NCBI GenBank assembly: GCA_023614405.1
Contig: CM042694.1
Location: 477,497,392 to 477,561,391 of the forward strand
Direction of reading: 5' to 3'
DNA: 64,000 nucleotides
Origin: Avena insularis
Lineage: Eukaryota > Streptophyta > Magnoliopsida > Poales > Poaceae
In this document: piece by piece, positions 1 through 13,050 of the stretch
Numbering within the stretch: position 1 is the first letter of the stretch
Layout of the letters: every line of letters starts with the position of its first letter
Notes under the pieces: model-generated
Told to the model about the DNA's origin: nothing
Database searches by the model: none
What the model saw: the letters and a program-made list of their open reading frames with translations, nothing else
Program-made: the position numbers and the translations under genes

Positions 1-2856
1 TCTCTGATCTTCCTTCTTGAACGAGATCTATAGCTGGTAGACCCCTCTCCGCGTTTTGTTTTAGAGGCATCGCGAGATTCACCGTAACGCCGACGCTAAC
101 CTCGCCGGAACTCGCCGACATTGACGGGTTGTCGCCACGGTTCAGAGAACAGGCGACAGGTTTAGTTCGGAGCACGGGCATTGTTTTCCCGAAAAAACCC
201 CTGGCACTCTTGGTCGATCAACGTCTGGTCCCCCGAACCCCACCGGTCAGTGTCCGGTGCTTTTTGCAAAAAGGCACTCGTAGTTTCCCTGTTCTCCACC
301 GTGCGGGCCTCAGATCCACCACGTGTCGCCTCCAGGCTGGTGTCGCACGCGTGTGGCCCCGTCGTTACCCCACTGGCCACCTCGGTGGCTAGTAAAGCCT
401 CACTGAAAAGGGCCATCGCGCTTCGCCAGCTGGCCAGCGCTTTCGGGCCTGCATGTTAGTGACTGTGGCTAAGTCTAGCTGCGTAAAAAGTCTGGCAGTT
501 TTCTGTTTAATTAAAACATTTTTCATAAATGATTTAAATATGTTTCAAATCTGTTTTAATAACTTTTGATCTGTAATTCCAAATCACACAAATAATATAT
601 ATTTTGGAATCAGAAAAATGTGAGGAATTCAAATATGCTATTCAAAATATTATTTGAACACTTTAAATTTTCGAGATGATTAAAATTACAATAAAAAGGC
701 CTTTTCTTAATTAATTAATAACTTTAAATATACAACTCCAAATTCGACAAATAATATGTCTAAATCGATCAGCACGACGAGCCCGTTCTAACTATGCATT
801 TCTTGTTCTGAATTGCAGCATGTATCATATAAATATAAAGTATACAGCAACTTATATGAGAGCAAACCGGACTAAAAACTTAATAAAATGCTTTAATCTT
901 GTATCCCACACCTCACCCATGCCATGCTACATTATTGCCATGCAAATTGTGCATCATTCATCATGGTATGTTTGTTTGCTTTTCGCATTTTAATTCATAT
1001 GCTTGTGCACTTTATTTATGTTGGCCTTTGTTTGTTTGGTTCTTCTTCGAATAGACGCCGAGCAGGGGATATATCAGGAATCCAAGGAGCACTACCCAGA
1101 TCCGACTCTCGCTTCAACTGAGCTGCCAGGCAAGCACTACCACATGCTTGCATACATATAGCACCTATTGCCTCTATCTTATTCTTGCATCATTGAGTCG
1201 CGATTGCATTAAATTGAATCCCAAGTACTGCATAGCCTTTACTTTTAAACCCCACCAAAGCTTGTTCCTCCATCCCATGAGCCATTACTACAGGAGTTGT
1301 TTGAGCCATGCGGGTCGTAGAACAGCATGTGTAGGGTATGTGAGTGTCTGATGGATAATGAGGTACCTAAACAACTTAACCTGAGTAGTAATGGGATAAC
1401 TAATGAAAGTGGCACCGTTGAGCAATATCTGCTATTTGGTTTTTCATGCTCACTTGTGTCCCGTAGGACCCCGAGTACTTGATTCCTGTTCCTTGACTAT
1501 TCGCACTATCCATATCTGGGAGGCCTTATGGACCCCCCTGAGCTAGAGCTTCATTCATTCTTATTTCTTGGGGCCACAAAGTAGATTGGGGCTTTATTAC
1601 TATCCTGTACTTATGCCATGCTTTACTGCTTTATTTAAGATTGTGCGTGGAGCATCTGTACTGTTTTGGATCGTGGAATGTTTTCGCGGTATCGACAAGC
1701 CCAGTCACACTTTCGGGTTCCCAGTCGTTTACAGCCATTGACACAAACCTTGGGTCCGTCTCGGAGCCGGCCAACTTCGTTGCGGGTAGCTTAATGGGGT
1801 GGCCCCCTGAAATATTTCTGAATTCTGTGATCGCTTTGTCGTGAATGCCTCGTTGGGTTTTGAGTTGGTTTTTCCAAGGTTGATAGAGTGTGTGTTGCTA
1901 TTGGTGCACCCCTGCAGGGTAAATCTTTCTGAAAGCCGTGTCCGCGGTTATTGACGACTTGGGGCATTGTTTCTCGATCATAGACAAGTATAACTAAAGT
2001 ACCACTTTTAATTTGACTAAGTAACTGACTAGTAAATAGTGCAATACTCATGGAATGGTTAATAAAACTGCCAACGGATGGGTTATTCGTCCGCTTTCTC
2101 GTTGGTAAGCGAGAAGGAGGATGGATCTGTTAATTATACTATTATAACTGTTGTTACTAATTAACGGACATCCGTCTATCATTGGTTAGGCGGATGGTTA
2201 GCGAGTTCTATAGACTTGTTAGTTAATATCTTTTGCTGCAATTGCGTCACCCCAGGTATATGTCCCCTTTAGAGGCATAAAGACTTGCTGAGTACCCCTA
2301 GGGTCTCACACGATAAATTGTTTGATTCAGATGAACAGGTGTATTCTCAAGATGGATACTGGGTGGAGGAGACGGATGATGTTGGCAACGATCACTCGGT
2401 GTAGAGATTCCGGGAATGGGGATCCGTGAGATCTGTGGGTGAGATGTGTTTATTTATGTGGCATCTTATGCCGATTCGCTTCTTATCCGTACTCGGATCT
2501 TGTTTTCCGCTTCCGCCTGATACTCTGATGTTTGATGTATGAGGAGCTATCCTAAAATATTATCTCTATCTAGGATATTTGGATCTTGTCGTATGGCGTT
2601 GCAATATTTCTATTTCTTCTAGATGGAATGGCTCTGTGAACAGTTGTATGGTGGCTTGCATATATACTCACTTGTGTATGTAGTTGATCCCTTCGTCTGC
2701 CGATTACGCCGCTCGTTCTTGTCCCGATGTTCTGGAAGTGGTTAGGATGGCCGAAAGGTCTACCTGTGAGTGGCCCCTGGGCCCCACCGTACTATTTTAA
2801 CCATTTTCGCTCATCCAGGCATGTAACTAAGAGTGTAATTCACCGAGGTAGTTACA
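1..2856 (+). mobile_element. 3' portion of a long LTR (same superfamily as the 54-64 kb LARD)
   Basis: Non-coding sequence. The stretch at about 1440-2010 aligns closely by eye with 57070-57630, inside the long LTR at the right end of the window. A shorter match links about 2480-2510 with 60500-60535. The segment ends in GTTACA at 2851-2856, like the GTGTTACA end of that LTR. From 2857 the sequence becomes the Gypsy LTR, so this is best read as the 3' end of an LTR inserted in the Gypsy 3' LTR, with CTGCT (2857-2861) as the likely 5-bp duplication. The 5' end lies outside the window. Short ORFs here are not convincing genes. Whether it is a solo LTR or half of a full element cannot be decided. 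Confidence 0.7.
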
Positions 2857-3249
2857 CTGCTATAAATCACTATAATGGCAATACGCTGAGTTACAGAGAT
2901 CGGTTCATTGTGTGAGGTGTTGTACATTGTATGTTGAGTGTTTCCCTAAAGTCTCCCATAGGTCCGGTTTATAAAGGCACCAGAACCTAGAGTTATAGGG
3001 AAAAGACCTTGCCGGACAGGGTAAAGAGTCCTACACTAATACAAACTAGTCTGCGTGTCTTGTACTTCAAGGCTCTGAGTATGTCGGTGACTCCTGCGTA
3101 GCCTTCCTTTTTCCGGCATGGGCCTCCCTTCTGGATCCGTCAAACTGGGACGCCTAGCAGGCCATAGGCCATGCTACCAACTATGGGCCACCCGGGTTAG
3201 CCGGATTATAGACGTGCTATGGTGATACCCATTTAGCATATCCCCAATA
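2857..3249 (-). repeat. 3' LTR of the Tat Gypsy element (partial in window)
   Basis: Aligns with 27749-28141 at high identity by eye. Shared blocks include the stretch around 2871-2920 and the terminal block that reads about GCATATCCCCAATA here and GCATATCCCTAACA in the other copy. About 144 bp of the LTR (the equivalent of 27605-27748) is missing on the left, where another LTR begins. The missing part should lie upstream of base 1. The terminal CA has mutated to TA. Just inside, the minus strand reads GAGGGCTAC, a plausible polypurine tract. Confidence 0.8.
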
Positions 3250-3835
3250 GTAGCCCTCAGAGGACTTTGAGATCTTGCGCCATCTTGCCTATTAGTCTTG
3301 AATGCTCCGTCTAGGTGATGCCGGCAATTTGTCAAGCAATATCTTGAAGGTCTCCCAAAGAACCTTGCAATCCTCTCCGTCTTTGCATTGTAGCCGGAGA
3401 TTCCTAAAGTCTTCGTTTCTAGAGTCGGATAACTTCCGCCTTTGATGTAATCTTCATATGTGACTACTCCACTACAACGGTCAGAACATGACGTAGGATG
3501 TAGCCTACGCTATGTCAAAACTCACATAAGGCAGTGAATTAATCATTAGCTATTTTTACACGCGAAAAATCTGAAACGTTAAACCGGCAAAGACGGAGGA
3601 CGTGGAAAAATTAGTGCACACGCTCATCTCCACATCGTCAACACTTCGTCCGTTGGATCTCTTTGCATGAATCTTGACACCATGTCTATATATATTAACT
3701 GTGGCTTAGGTGTTTACTTTTACCCGCATTCTTCCCTGTGTCTTCGTATTCCTCTAGCCGCACGACTGTTCGAGCTCTTCGACAGAAAACCCTAACCAGA
3801 GCTTTCCCCTTTCTCCATCCTCTCCCTCCTGCACA
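3250..3835 (+). promoter_or_regulatory. Upstream region of the antisense ORF with TATA box
   Basis: This 0.6 kb stretch between the Gypsy 3' LTR and the antisense ORF carries no convincing ORF. It contains a TATATATA run at about 3686-3694, some 145 bp upstream of the first candidate ATG (3836-3838), followed by a pyrimidine-rich leader. In Tat elements the extra ORF is transcribed opposite to gag-pol, so a separate promoter is expected here. Assignment rests on position and the TATA motif only. Confidence 0.4.
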
Positions 3836-5940
3836 ATGGCCTCCAGCGGCTCTGCTCCCTCATGGCTGCGACCCCCAAGGCTACAATGGAGCCATCCCAG
3901 GGAGTGACCATCCCACCAGAGGGGGTCGTCGTCCCTGTCTCCACCGTGGTGGAGACCACCGGCGATGACCAAGGACGGGCGGCTCCAGATGCTACAGAAG
4001 AAGAGGGTGACTCTCACAAAGGAGTGTGGAGGGGCTCTGACCTCTCTGCTGAAGATCTACAAGAACTCATCATCGAGGGGTATCTCCCTATGACAGAGGG
4101 CTTGGCATGGCGGTCGGCGCTGGCCGGCGAGGTGACTCCTTCTCCCCAAGCCAGAGAGAAGGTGTACCTCAAAGCTTAGCTGGTACGTGGCGTAAGCCTT
4201 CCAGTCTCCGACTTCTTCATGGACGTCCTTCCTTACTTTCGGGTACTTCCTCACAACCTCTCTCCCAACAGCATCCTCGTACTTAGCAACTTCATAGCTT
4301 TGTGCGAAGGATACCTAGGAATCCAATATAGGTTAGATATATTTGTGTACTTCTTTACCGTCAAGAGAGAGTCTGTAGAATCCAAGGATGAGCTGCGGAT
4401 ATGCAGAACTATTATCTTTAAGATCCGGCCTAGCCGGTGCTTCCCCGACATTGTGGGCCATGAGTCCTACAAGAACTAGCAATGCACATATTTCTATAGC
4501 CCAAATATTCCTCTGCCCAACCGTCTTGAGACATATCCCGACTTCGTCGATGGGGCTGCCGCCGAAGCACCCACCTGGAGGTCCCAAGCCTCCCTCCCGT
4601 CTGACAAGGAAGCCAACTGTGCCGTAAGTCGGATCAAATGGCTCGTAGACAGAGGTCTGACCGGCTTGGACCTATCCATGTGTTGGTTCACTAGGCGGAT
4701 CCAGCCTATGATGCACCGTGCCGAGATGATGTTCATATACTCGAAGAACCAGAAGGATCCCATGCGTATTTTGCAGGATAACTTCTCCACTGACTCCATC
4801 AAGCTCTGGCTAAAGGACATAGTCAAGGTGAAAGACTGGAAGCATGGCTTCAAAATCACCTATGACATGTTTGAATGCGGAAAATGCCTAGAGGTAGCTT
4901 CTGTTTCCTTTGTTGCTTGTTATATATATACTCTAAGGTTTTTCCATCTTGAAGTCATCAATCTAACACTCCTTTACCTTACAGCTCGTGACCTTGGCGG
5001 AAGATTAGATGGCCTCCCAGGTCTATGATCCCAAGCTAAAGGATATCTAGGTGGTGTCCGACGATGATGCCTCCAAGGATCCTCCGGCTTCAGCAGCGCG
5101 AAAGCGGAAGAGCTCCACCTCTGACGTTGCTGCCAAGGGCAAGAAGAAGTAGAAATCAGAGAGCAGAGTCTCCATGAAATCCACTGCTACCTTAGAGGCA
5201 GAGAATAATAAGTCTACCAGCATCCCCTTAGCTAGGTCGTTTGCTATAGTGTAAGTTCATTCATTCTCTGACTTTAATTTTGTTGCACTCATTCAATTCC
5301 TATACTTATAATGAGTATGTTTCAGGAAGAAATCTGGTGTTGGCTTGAAGCGATCCTCCAAAGATGTTGGAGGGTCCAAAAATATTCGCGATATGCTGCC
5401 AAGGACATGACAGCCAAGTCTTCTCCCGATACTGCTCCCCCTACTCCTATCGCCAAGCCCGTAACAGTCCCCACTGGGCCTTCGTCCCCCGTCATTTCTG
5501 AGACCTCCGCCATGGAGATAGATATCAATCCAACAACTAATATCTCAGGTTCGGTCGGCATGGACGTTGCACCCAGTGGTCAAGCAACACAGGAGAGTAC
5601 CTCCTCCAAAATGGCTGAAGCTCCGGCTAAGGATGCCATCGAGAAAGGGAAGCAAGTAGTGGAGGGAGCGAAGGCGGGAGTAGCTGCAGCCACAGAAAAG
5701 GCGGGAGCCTCTGAACTATCAACTTCCATTAACACGCAGCAGGCGGCCAGGACATCCTCCATGCCTCCTGCTTCAACAACTCCTTTGGCCTTGACTCCTT
5801 CGACGTTGTTCCTGGACAACCTCATTAAGCAGGCGGATGCTATTTATAAAAATGCTCGGACTTTCCATGACTCATATGCTCACTTGTCCAACAATCTAAA
5901 GATGATTGCCATTGTAAGTTTTTGAACTTCACTTCTTTTA

Positions 5941-6185
5941 CTTTGTAATGTATCCCACTGTAGCCCCGAGCTCTTAGGCAGAAAATCAATAGTTTTGGCC
6001 TGAGTGCTCTAAAGAACTAAGTGTAGAACTTGTTTGTGTAGCCCCTGAGCTTCTAGTTTAGAATGATAATCGCGACTAGACACTCTAAGAGAGAACACTA
6101 GTTGATTAAAATATTATACTGTAGCCCCCGAGCGTGCAGTTGAAACTGGATAGTTCCGACTAGATGCTCTAGAAAAGCTAAGGAT
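5941..6185 (+). repeat. Three degenerate GTAGCCCC(N)GAGC repeats in an intron
   Basis: Inside the 5914-6202 intron a unit starting GTAGCCCCGAGC or GTAGCCCCCGAGC recurs at about 5960, 6039 and 6121. Each copy is followed by a shared pattern ending near GACTAGA(T/C)(G/A)CTCTA. Spacing is about 80 bp. No coding potential was seen. It may be a minisatellite of the kind often found in the untranslated parts of Gypsy elements. Confidence 0.6.
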
Positions 6186-7401
6186 GTTATCTTCTTTGCA
6201 GAATGAAAATGCCCAGAGAATTGCCGCCAATGAGAGGTTTGCTAACTTGCAGAAGGAACTGGACCTTGAATAGGGTAAAACAACCTTCCTGAAGCAACAG
6301 ATCAAAAATAGCCAGAGTCTGTTTTTTAATAGCTCTTACTTTTCTCATGGCTCAATTTTCTTCAACTTCTCACAATGCTTCCTGTTTTCTGTCTTAGAGA
6401 GGCCATTGCCAAAGCCAAGAGCATGGTCAATCAATCTAAGCATATCCAGGAGCTTGATGATGAGAATAATAATTTGAAGAAAGACCTGGCTGAAGCTGTC
6501 AAGGGCCATGCGCAGGCAATGAAGGTGCTGCAAGAGTCTACTGACACTGAGATGCAATGCCTGAAGAACGAAATTGTGTAGCTCAAGGAACAAAATCAAG
6601 TTGCCAAAAAGCAGAATGAAAGAAACCTTGAGGTGTACAAGAAAGTTTAGGAGGAGCAGGACATCTTGGCGGAGATCTGCAAGCAAGCTGAGACGACCAT
6701 CTTCGGTAACTTTCCTATAACTTTCTCAATTTCTGTAAGATGGGTAGTTGTATTATTTATACTCATGAACTTTTGTCTCTGACAAACACACATCCCCCAT
6801 TGGTTTAACCAACATGGGAGAAGGTGCTCTAGATCCAAAACAATACATGATGCTTGCTGACAGCTTCATCAACACCACTATTGCCTAGGCCAAGGAGATA
6901 GCACAACCCCTCGGCATCAACATCAAGGCGGCAGAATTCGCGACCAAGTACTCGGAAATCCTGCGTCAATCCCCCGAGAAAGTCAAGGACTGGAAAGCCT
7001 CTTGTGTCCGGGCTGGTGCAAGGATGACCTTGTCCTTGGTCAAGGCGCACTATGACAACACCGATATGGACCTGGTGACCTCCGGCATGCCGAAGTTTGA
7101 CGAGGAAGGAAAGGAGATCGATAGTGATGCTATTTGGAACTCCCTCGTCGGCTACGACACCAAGGTTGCCAAGATGGTCAAGGCGGATGTCTTTTTTTTG
7201 AGGTGAAACAGTAGGAAAATCCCCACTACAGTTTTTTCAATTATATGGGTATGAGTATGTTACAATGAGAAAATTATAGATGAGTCTATTGATCTAAGGC
7301 AGATCAAAAAAAGGAAAAGTGCCACCTCTAAAGAGGGCAAAGATCTACTCTATCTCTGATCTAAGTGTTGACTCAGCCAGGTTTTGAATTTCTCCTGGTA
7401 T

Positions 7402-10400
7402 TTTCTTTTAATTCTGAATTGTATCCATCTCATCTCTTGATAGAAGATTGCTTTCCATCTTTCGAGTGTGGGTGTTTTGTCATTAAAAAAATTCTCATTT
7501 CTGCAGATCCAGATACCCTAGGTAGTCATGACAATGATTTCCATTGCAAAAGGCAGATGTAACTTGTCTTTGATGTCTGAAAAAGCCTCCAATCCTGATA
7601 AGTTTGTTGTTCTGTCTCTGCAAATATAATCCCAACATTTTTTTGCAAATGAACATTCCCAGAATAAATGGTTAACTGATTCTTCCAAGTAATAGTTGAA
7701 AATTGCACAATTGTAGTCAGGCAGAATAAACTATTTCCTTATCAGAAGATTCCTTGTATTTAGTCTGTCCAGAAGCAAAAGCCAGAAGAAGAATTTGTGT
7801 TTATTCTGGCAAGAGGATGTCCAAAGCCAAGAGAAATGAGGTGGTGAAGGGGAGTAACCAATCATGGATGAGTAGGCCTTTTTCACTTCAAATTTATCTG
7901 ACCCCCAAATGTAACTCCAATTATCATGGAGATTCTCATGAATGGTTGGAATGATTTCCTGGCATCTTTCTTCCATGATTAAAAACTCAGAGTAGGCTTG
8001 TTGGGAAAGAGTTAAGTGAAAATTATCCTCCAAGAAATCAGCTTGTAAAAATTCATGAACACTGATATTTGAAGACTTTGCATAAGACAGCAGATGTGGG
8101 AATTTATTCTTAAAGCACTCATATTGCCAAAGATCAGACCAAAAATAGGCTGATTTTCCTGATTTTAGATTGCACTTAGCCATGCCTTTAAAATTATAAA
8201 TTAATTTGATATGAGATTTCCACCAGAATGATCCTTCCATGCTTCTTCCAGGTAATTTTCCATTCTTATAGTAGGTTTCCCAAATGAGATGAACCCAAGG
8301 GATATCATGGTGATTGTAGAATTTGTCCAGGTTCTTTAAAAGGAGGGCAGTATTTTGAATCTAGAGGTTCAGGACTCCAAGTCCCCCTTGATTTTTAGGA
8401 CGACAAATTTTATCCCAAGATACCAGTGCTTGTCCTTTGGCTTGAACATATTCAGTCTTTTTTCTCCAAACATAGTGCCTCATATATTTTATGATTTGAT
8501 CTTTGATGGTGATTGGCACCTCTAGACAACTCATGAAAAATAGAGGAAGTGAGGATAGTACAGATTTTACCAATTGCAGTTTTCCTCCATAGTTCAAGAA
8601 GTCAGCTATACCACAAAGTCTTCTTTCAATTCATTAAACAATAGGCAGAAAATGTTCCATGGATGGCTTTGATAAGCTTAGTGGTAATCCAAGATAAGTG
8701 AAAGGGAGGCTGCCAGTTTGACAATTGATTGTCTGAGCAAAGTGGATCAACCTATCATTGCATAAATTTATTGGCATCATGCTTGACTTCAAATAGTTGA
8801 ATTTGAGTCCAGTGGAGAGTGCAAAAGTTTAAAGAAGGGCTTTCAAGCACAATAATTGAGTAGCATGTTCCTTAAGTACCACCAATGTATCATCAGCATA
8901 TTGAATCACAGGAAAGTCATTGTTAGGAGGTCCATCAATTGGGGGGTCAGAAGTTGCATGTGCATGGCTTTATTCAGGACAGATTGAAGGAGGTCTGCAG
9001 CAAGAACAAAAAGAAGTGGTCAAAGGGGGTCTCCTTGTCTCACACCTCTCCTGCAGTAAAAAAATTTCCCAGGCACTCCATTTAGTAGAATTTCAGAGGA
9101 GCCAGACTCAAAAATCATCTCAATCCATTTGATCCATTTCCTGCCAAATCCTCTAGCCTTGAGGAAATTTATGATGGAAGAGTGATCAACTGTATCAAAA
9201 GCCTTTTCAAAGTCTAATTTTAGAATTAGGATTTCCTCCTTTGATTTGTGGCATTGGAAGAGATATTCAAAAGCCCATCCAAGGCAATCCTGAATAGATC
9301 TATTATTGAGGAAACCATATTGATTTTTATGCACCAAATCCAGAATAACAGTTTGAAGTCTGTTTGCAAGTAGTTTGGTAATGATTTTGAACACACAGTT
9401 TAATAATGATATTGGTCTGAAATCAGCAGGGGTAGAAGGGTTTGATACTTTAGGAATGAGAGTAATGTAGGAGGAGTTGATACTTTCAAGAGAGACCTTC
9501 TCATTGTAGAAATCATGAATGAGCAATTTGATATCATTTCCAATGATTGACCAGCAGCTTTTGATAAATTCATTGTTAAAACCATTAGGTCTAGGAGACT
9601 TGTCATTTGGCAAATCAGATATAACCTCCTCAATCTCTTTGTCAAGAAAAGGTCTTTCAAGTGAGTTCTTCATCTCATCAGTCATACCATTTCCATAGAA
9701 ATCTTCAAGATTGAAAAGCATCTCAGTTTTGTTTGATGTACCCATTCTAGCTTTGAAGTCATTCCATAGAATGTCAGCCTTGTCAGAGTGAGTAAAGAAT
9801 TCTTGCCCACTATCATTCTTAATCATTGATATATACTTGTGTCTATAGCTGATGGTGGCTTTGGAGTGGAAAAACTTTGTGTTTTCATCACCTAATTTCA
9901 CCCATTTAATTTTTCCTCTTTGTTTCCAATAGGTGTTTTGATTCTGGAGCAGAGAGGTTATATGGGATTTCAGAAGGTCCCTGAGGTGCCATTCATTGAT
10001 GGTTAAAGTTATGGACTCTTCAAGCAAATCTAGAAGGCCAATTGTGTCATTCACCTTTTTTATTTGGTCTTTTAAACATGGTAACTGCTTGGCCCAAATC
10101 TTGATACCTCTCCTCACATTTTTCAATTTGGCACACATCCTTTTTGCCAAGTCCTGGTGATTCACTGGTATATTCCAGGCATTTTGCACAATCTGTTTAA
10201 AATCAGAATAATGAAGCCAGTATTTTCAAATCTAAAAATTTGTGCCTTGGGAATGTTTGTTCCAATTGAAATGACACAAGGTAGGTGATAAGAAGTAGGC
10301 TTGGATAGGGGGGGTAACAAAAGTATATGGATATTTGGGGGTCCAGGAACTAGAAGTAAAAAATCAATCTAGCCTTTCCAGAAGGGGGTCTTTCTGCATG

Positions 10401-10978
10401 TTACTCCAAGTAAATTTCCTTCCTTTCAGAGGTAATTCAATAAGCCCCAGGTTGCTGATAGCCTCATTAAAAAGCATAGTGTCATTAACATCACCTCCAC
10501 TTTTATTTCTATCAGTAAGTCTTCTGATAAGATTAAAATCTCCTAAGACAAGCCAGTCCATATTATCAGGCATCATGATGTTGGAAAACTAGTCCAAAAA
10601 GTCATTTTTTCTATCAGCTTGACATGGGCCGTAGATGTTTGTAAGAGTCCAGGAGTCATTAGATAGTTGGGAGGAGAAAGTGACATAAGTGGAGAATTCA
10701 TTTTGGAATGCTCTGGTTCCATTAAACAATGAACTGTTCCAGATGATGATGATCCCTCCAGAAGCACCAATTGAAGGGAGAAAGTCAAAGCTATCAAACT
10801 TGTTTGGACAGAATTTCTTTAAGTAATTCATGGCAAAGGTTTCTCTCTTTATTTCTTGGAGACAAATGATATCACATTCAGATTCAATGATTTTGCTTTT
10901 TAATGCCAACCACTTCTTCTCAGAGTTAATTCCTCTGAGATTCCAGTTCAGAATCTTCCAATTTCTGTTGTCATTCAT
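7402..10978 (-). pseudogene. LINE ORF2: endonuclease plus reverse transcriptase, degenerate
   Basis: Read on the minus strand from an ATG at 10976-10978. An APE-type endonuclease comes first (motifs WNLRGIN, CLQEIK, NIYGP and, after a TAG stop near 10589, LGDFNLIRR). The RT domain lies at about 9020-10189, with FRPISLLNC, the block [14 protein letters not shown] and [10 protein letters not shown]. The catalytic box YADD follows near 8900. The C-terminal zf-RVT region is at 7731-8240. Stops near 10590, 10210, 8830, 8640 and 8360 break the frame. ORF2 normally nicks the target and copies the LINE RNA by target-primed reverse transcription. The copy is too damaged to do so. Confidence 0.85.
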
Positions 10979-11168
10979 TGATAACCAGGCTGAAATAACA
11001 TTGGGGTGACACAAGATATGTAGTCACACAAACAGACTTGAATTTATCACAAGGTACTGAAGTAATAATCATACATAGCAGCATAATGATTCTAAGAAAC
11101 TCATAACAGAATCCAAGGGTAATTGGTCCAGACACAAAATGACAATATTGTGTAGACATTAAAAACAT

Positions 11169-13050
11169 CTATTTATGAGCTTTCTTCTTAGACTGTTGTC
11201 CAGAGGATTCAGCAGCTCCTCCTTTCTTCTTGCCTGACAGGTTTGTGTCAGAACCATTCTTCTTTGGTCTAGGTTTTCCAGGTGGCTTGATGGTCAGATC
11301 ATTGATCCTGCTCTTCTTCAGCAGTCTTTTCTCAAGTTCACCCTCCTTAACCTTGCAAAACGAATCAGCAAGGTTTTTAACAACTTTATTGCTGAGACAT
11401 GGTGGAGTAGCATTGCAAGAGAGACAATTAAAATCAGAGCAATTCACATGACTTTTAAATCCCCCATTAAGCTCCACAATTCTGGGACTCCTTCTCACCT
11501 CAGTGTCCACCAAAGGTTCTTTTCCCCTTCTTTTTTTTTGATGGAGCATTGGGCACCATCAGGTTTGATGGAGAATCATTCAGGCAGTGAGGAGGCATCT
11601 GTCCAACACATTCATCAGGGATAACGAAAGTAAAGGTATTTTCTTCGGCAATTGGCTCTATTATAATATCCCAAAGAGGAGAAGTAAGAAAGTGCTTTGC
11701 CCAACTGAATTTTTTAGGAGTGATGAGCATGAGGGTGATAAAGTTAAACCAACTTACAGGAATATCACATTGCAGTCTGTTTTTGCCAGGTGAAGAATTG
11801 TTGATGTGTGGAGCAAAGAATCTTTCCCAGAGTTCCAATCCTTGCTTGGAGAAGGACTGCCTAGCAGATAACACATCAGAGGAGTTGACAAAAGGAGTGA
11901 AAACCATCCCTACTTGCAAATGTGCCTCATTGGGAGAGAGAAGGTTTGTGTCTTCAATCATCCAGTCATCCTGCTGATTCCCCTCATTAGCACGCTAGCC
12001 CTCCTCATCATCATCCTGGTAATTCTGGAGTATGTTGAGTAGTCCCTCACCCATGCCCACATCTTGGGTAACTTCAACAGTCTGTTGTTCCACTTCAATA
12101 TCATCAACCCCATGGACAGAAGCATTGTCATTGTCAGAGGAAATATTGGCAGCTGGAATGGAACCAGTAACAGCACTGTCAGCCTCTTCAGGTGGTAAAT
12201 CCAAGTTATCAATAGGCATGTCCACTCCCTCTACAAAAGTTGGTCCTTGAACTGCATTCCATTGTCCCCAACCAGCATTATTCTGTTGAGGGGCAGGATC
12301 AACCCATTGGTCCCATCCACCAACATCACCTTCAGGCTATGGAGGAGGTGGTGGAGGAGGAGGACCAAAAATGGGTCCCACCACAGGCAAGGGATGAGGG
12401 TCAGCATCATCATCAGGTAGTGGGTCCTCATTAGGTGGGCCCCCACCCAAGAGGTTGTTGTTTAAAAGTTCCACAGAGAAAGTCCATGATTTAGTTTCCA
12501 CAAGGTCCCCAATGGTGAATCTAACACTTTTAGGCACATCCAAAAGGTCAGTGACTCTGAGTTTAGCAATGATTTTGCCTTTGTGCTCCGGGTCTTTTTC
12601 CCAAAGCAACACCTTTCCAATATCAGAAAAAACACCATTCAGATCATCAGTATGCCAATGATCAAGAGGAGGGCCCAGAAGCATGACCCAGCATTCATTG
12701 TTAAACTGAGTTATACGCTAGTTAATGCCTTCATTGTGCCTGGTAAACAAGATTGCAACATCTTGGAAAGGGATTGGACCCGCAGCGATTAAACGGTCAC
12801 GGTCACTGACATTGTTAAATTGAACATATGTAGATCCAAAAGGACAGTCTTGAATATCACGGAAATCAACACGACCCTCATTGAAAAAGAAATCTTGCAA
12901 CACATCTCTGATGTTTTTGAAAGGAACTGGACCAGGGGGAGGGGATGAATGTTCGCAATAGCATACTGTTCATGAGCCCTCGGACGACGAGGAACCACCA
13001 CCCTCTTGACACGATTCCCGCCAGCCACCTGCAAAATCTCAAAGCCATGG
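11169..13050 (-). pseudogene. LINE ORF1 (RNA-binding/gag-like), degenerate
   Basis: Minus-strand fragments follow in order: 12718-12903 (FNNVSDRDRLIAAGPIPF), 12337-12684 (CWVMLLGPPLDHWH, ending in a polyproline run), 11995-12225 (acidic), 11500-11961 and 11169-11549. The first two resemble the N-terminal domain common to ORF1 of grass LINEs. The C-terminal part is basic and Cys-containing (NCSDFNCLSCNATPPC), ending in Lys-rich sequence. A frame change sits on a T homopolymer at about 11530, and TAG stops occur near 12720 and 12340. ORF1 proteins of this type bind the LINE RNA. Confidence 0.7.
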
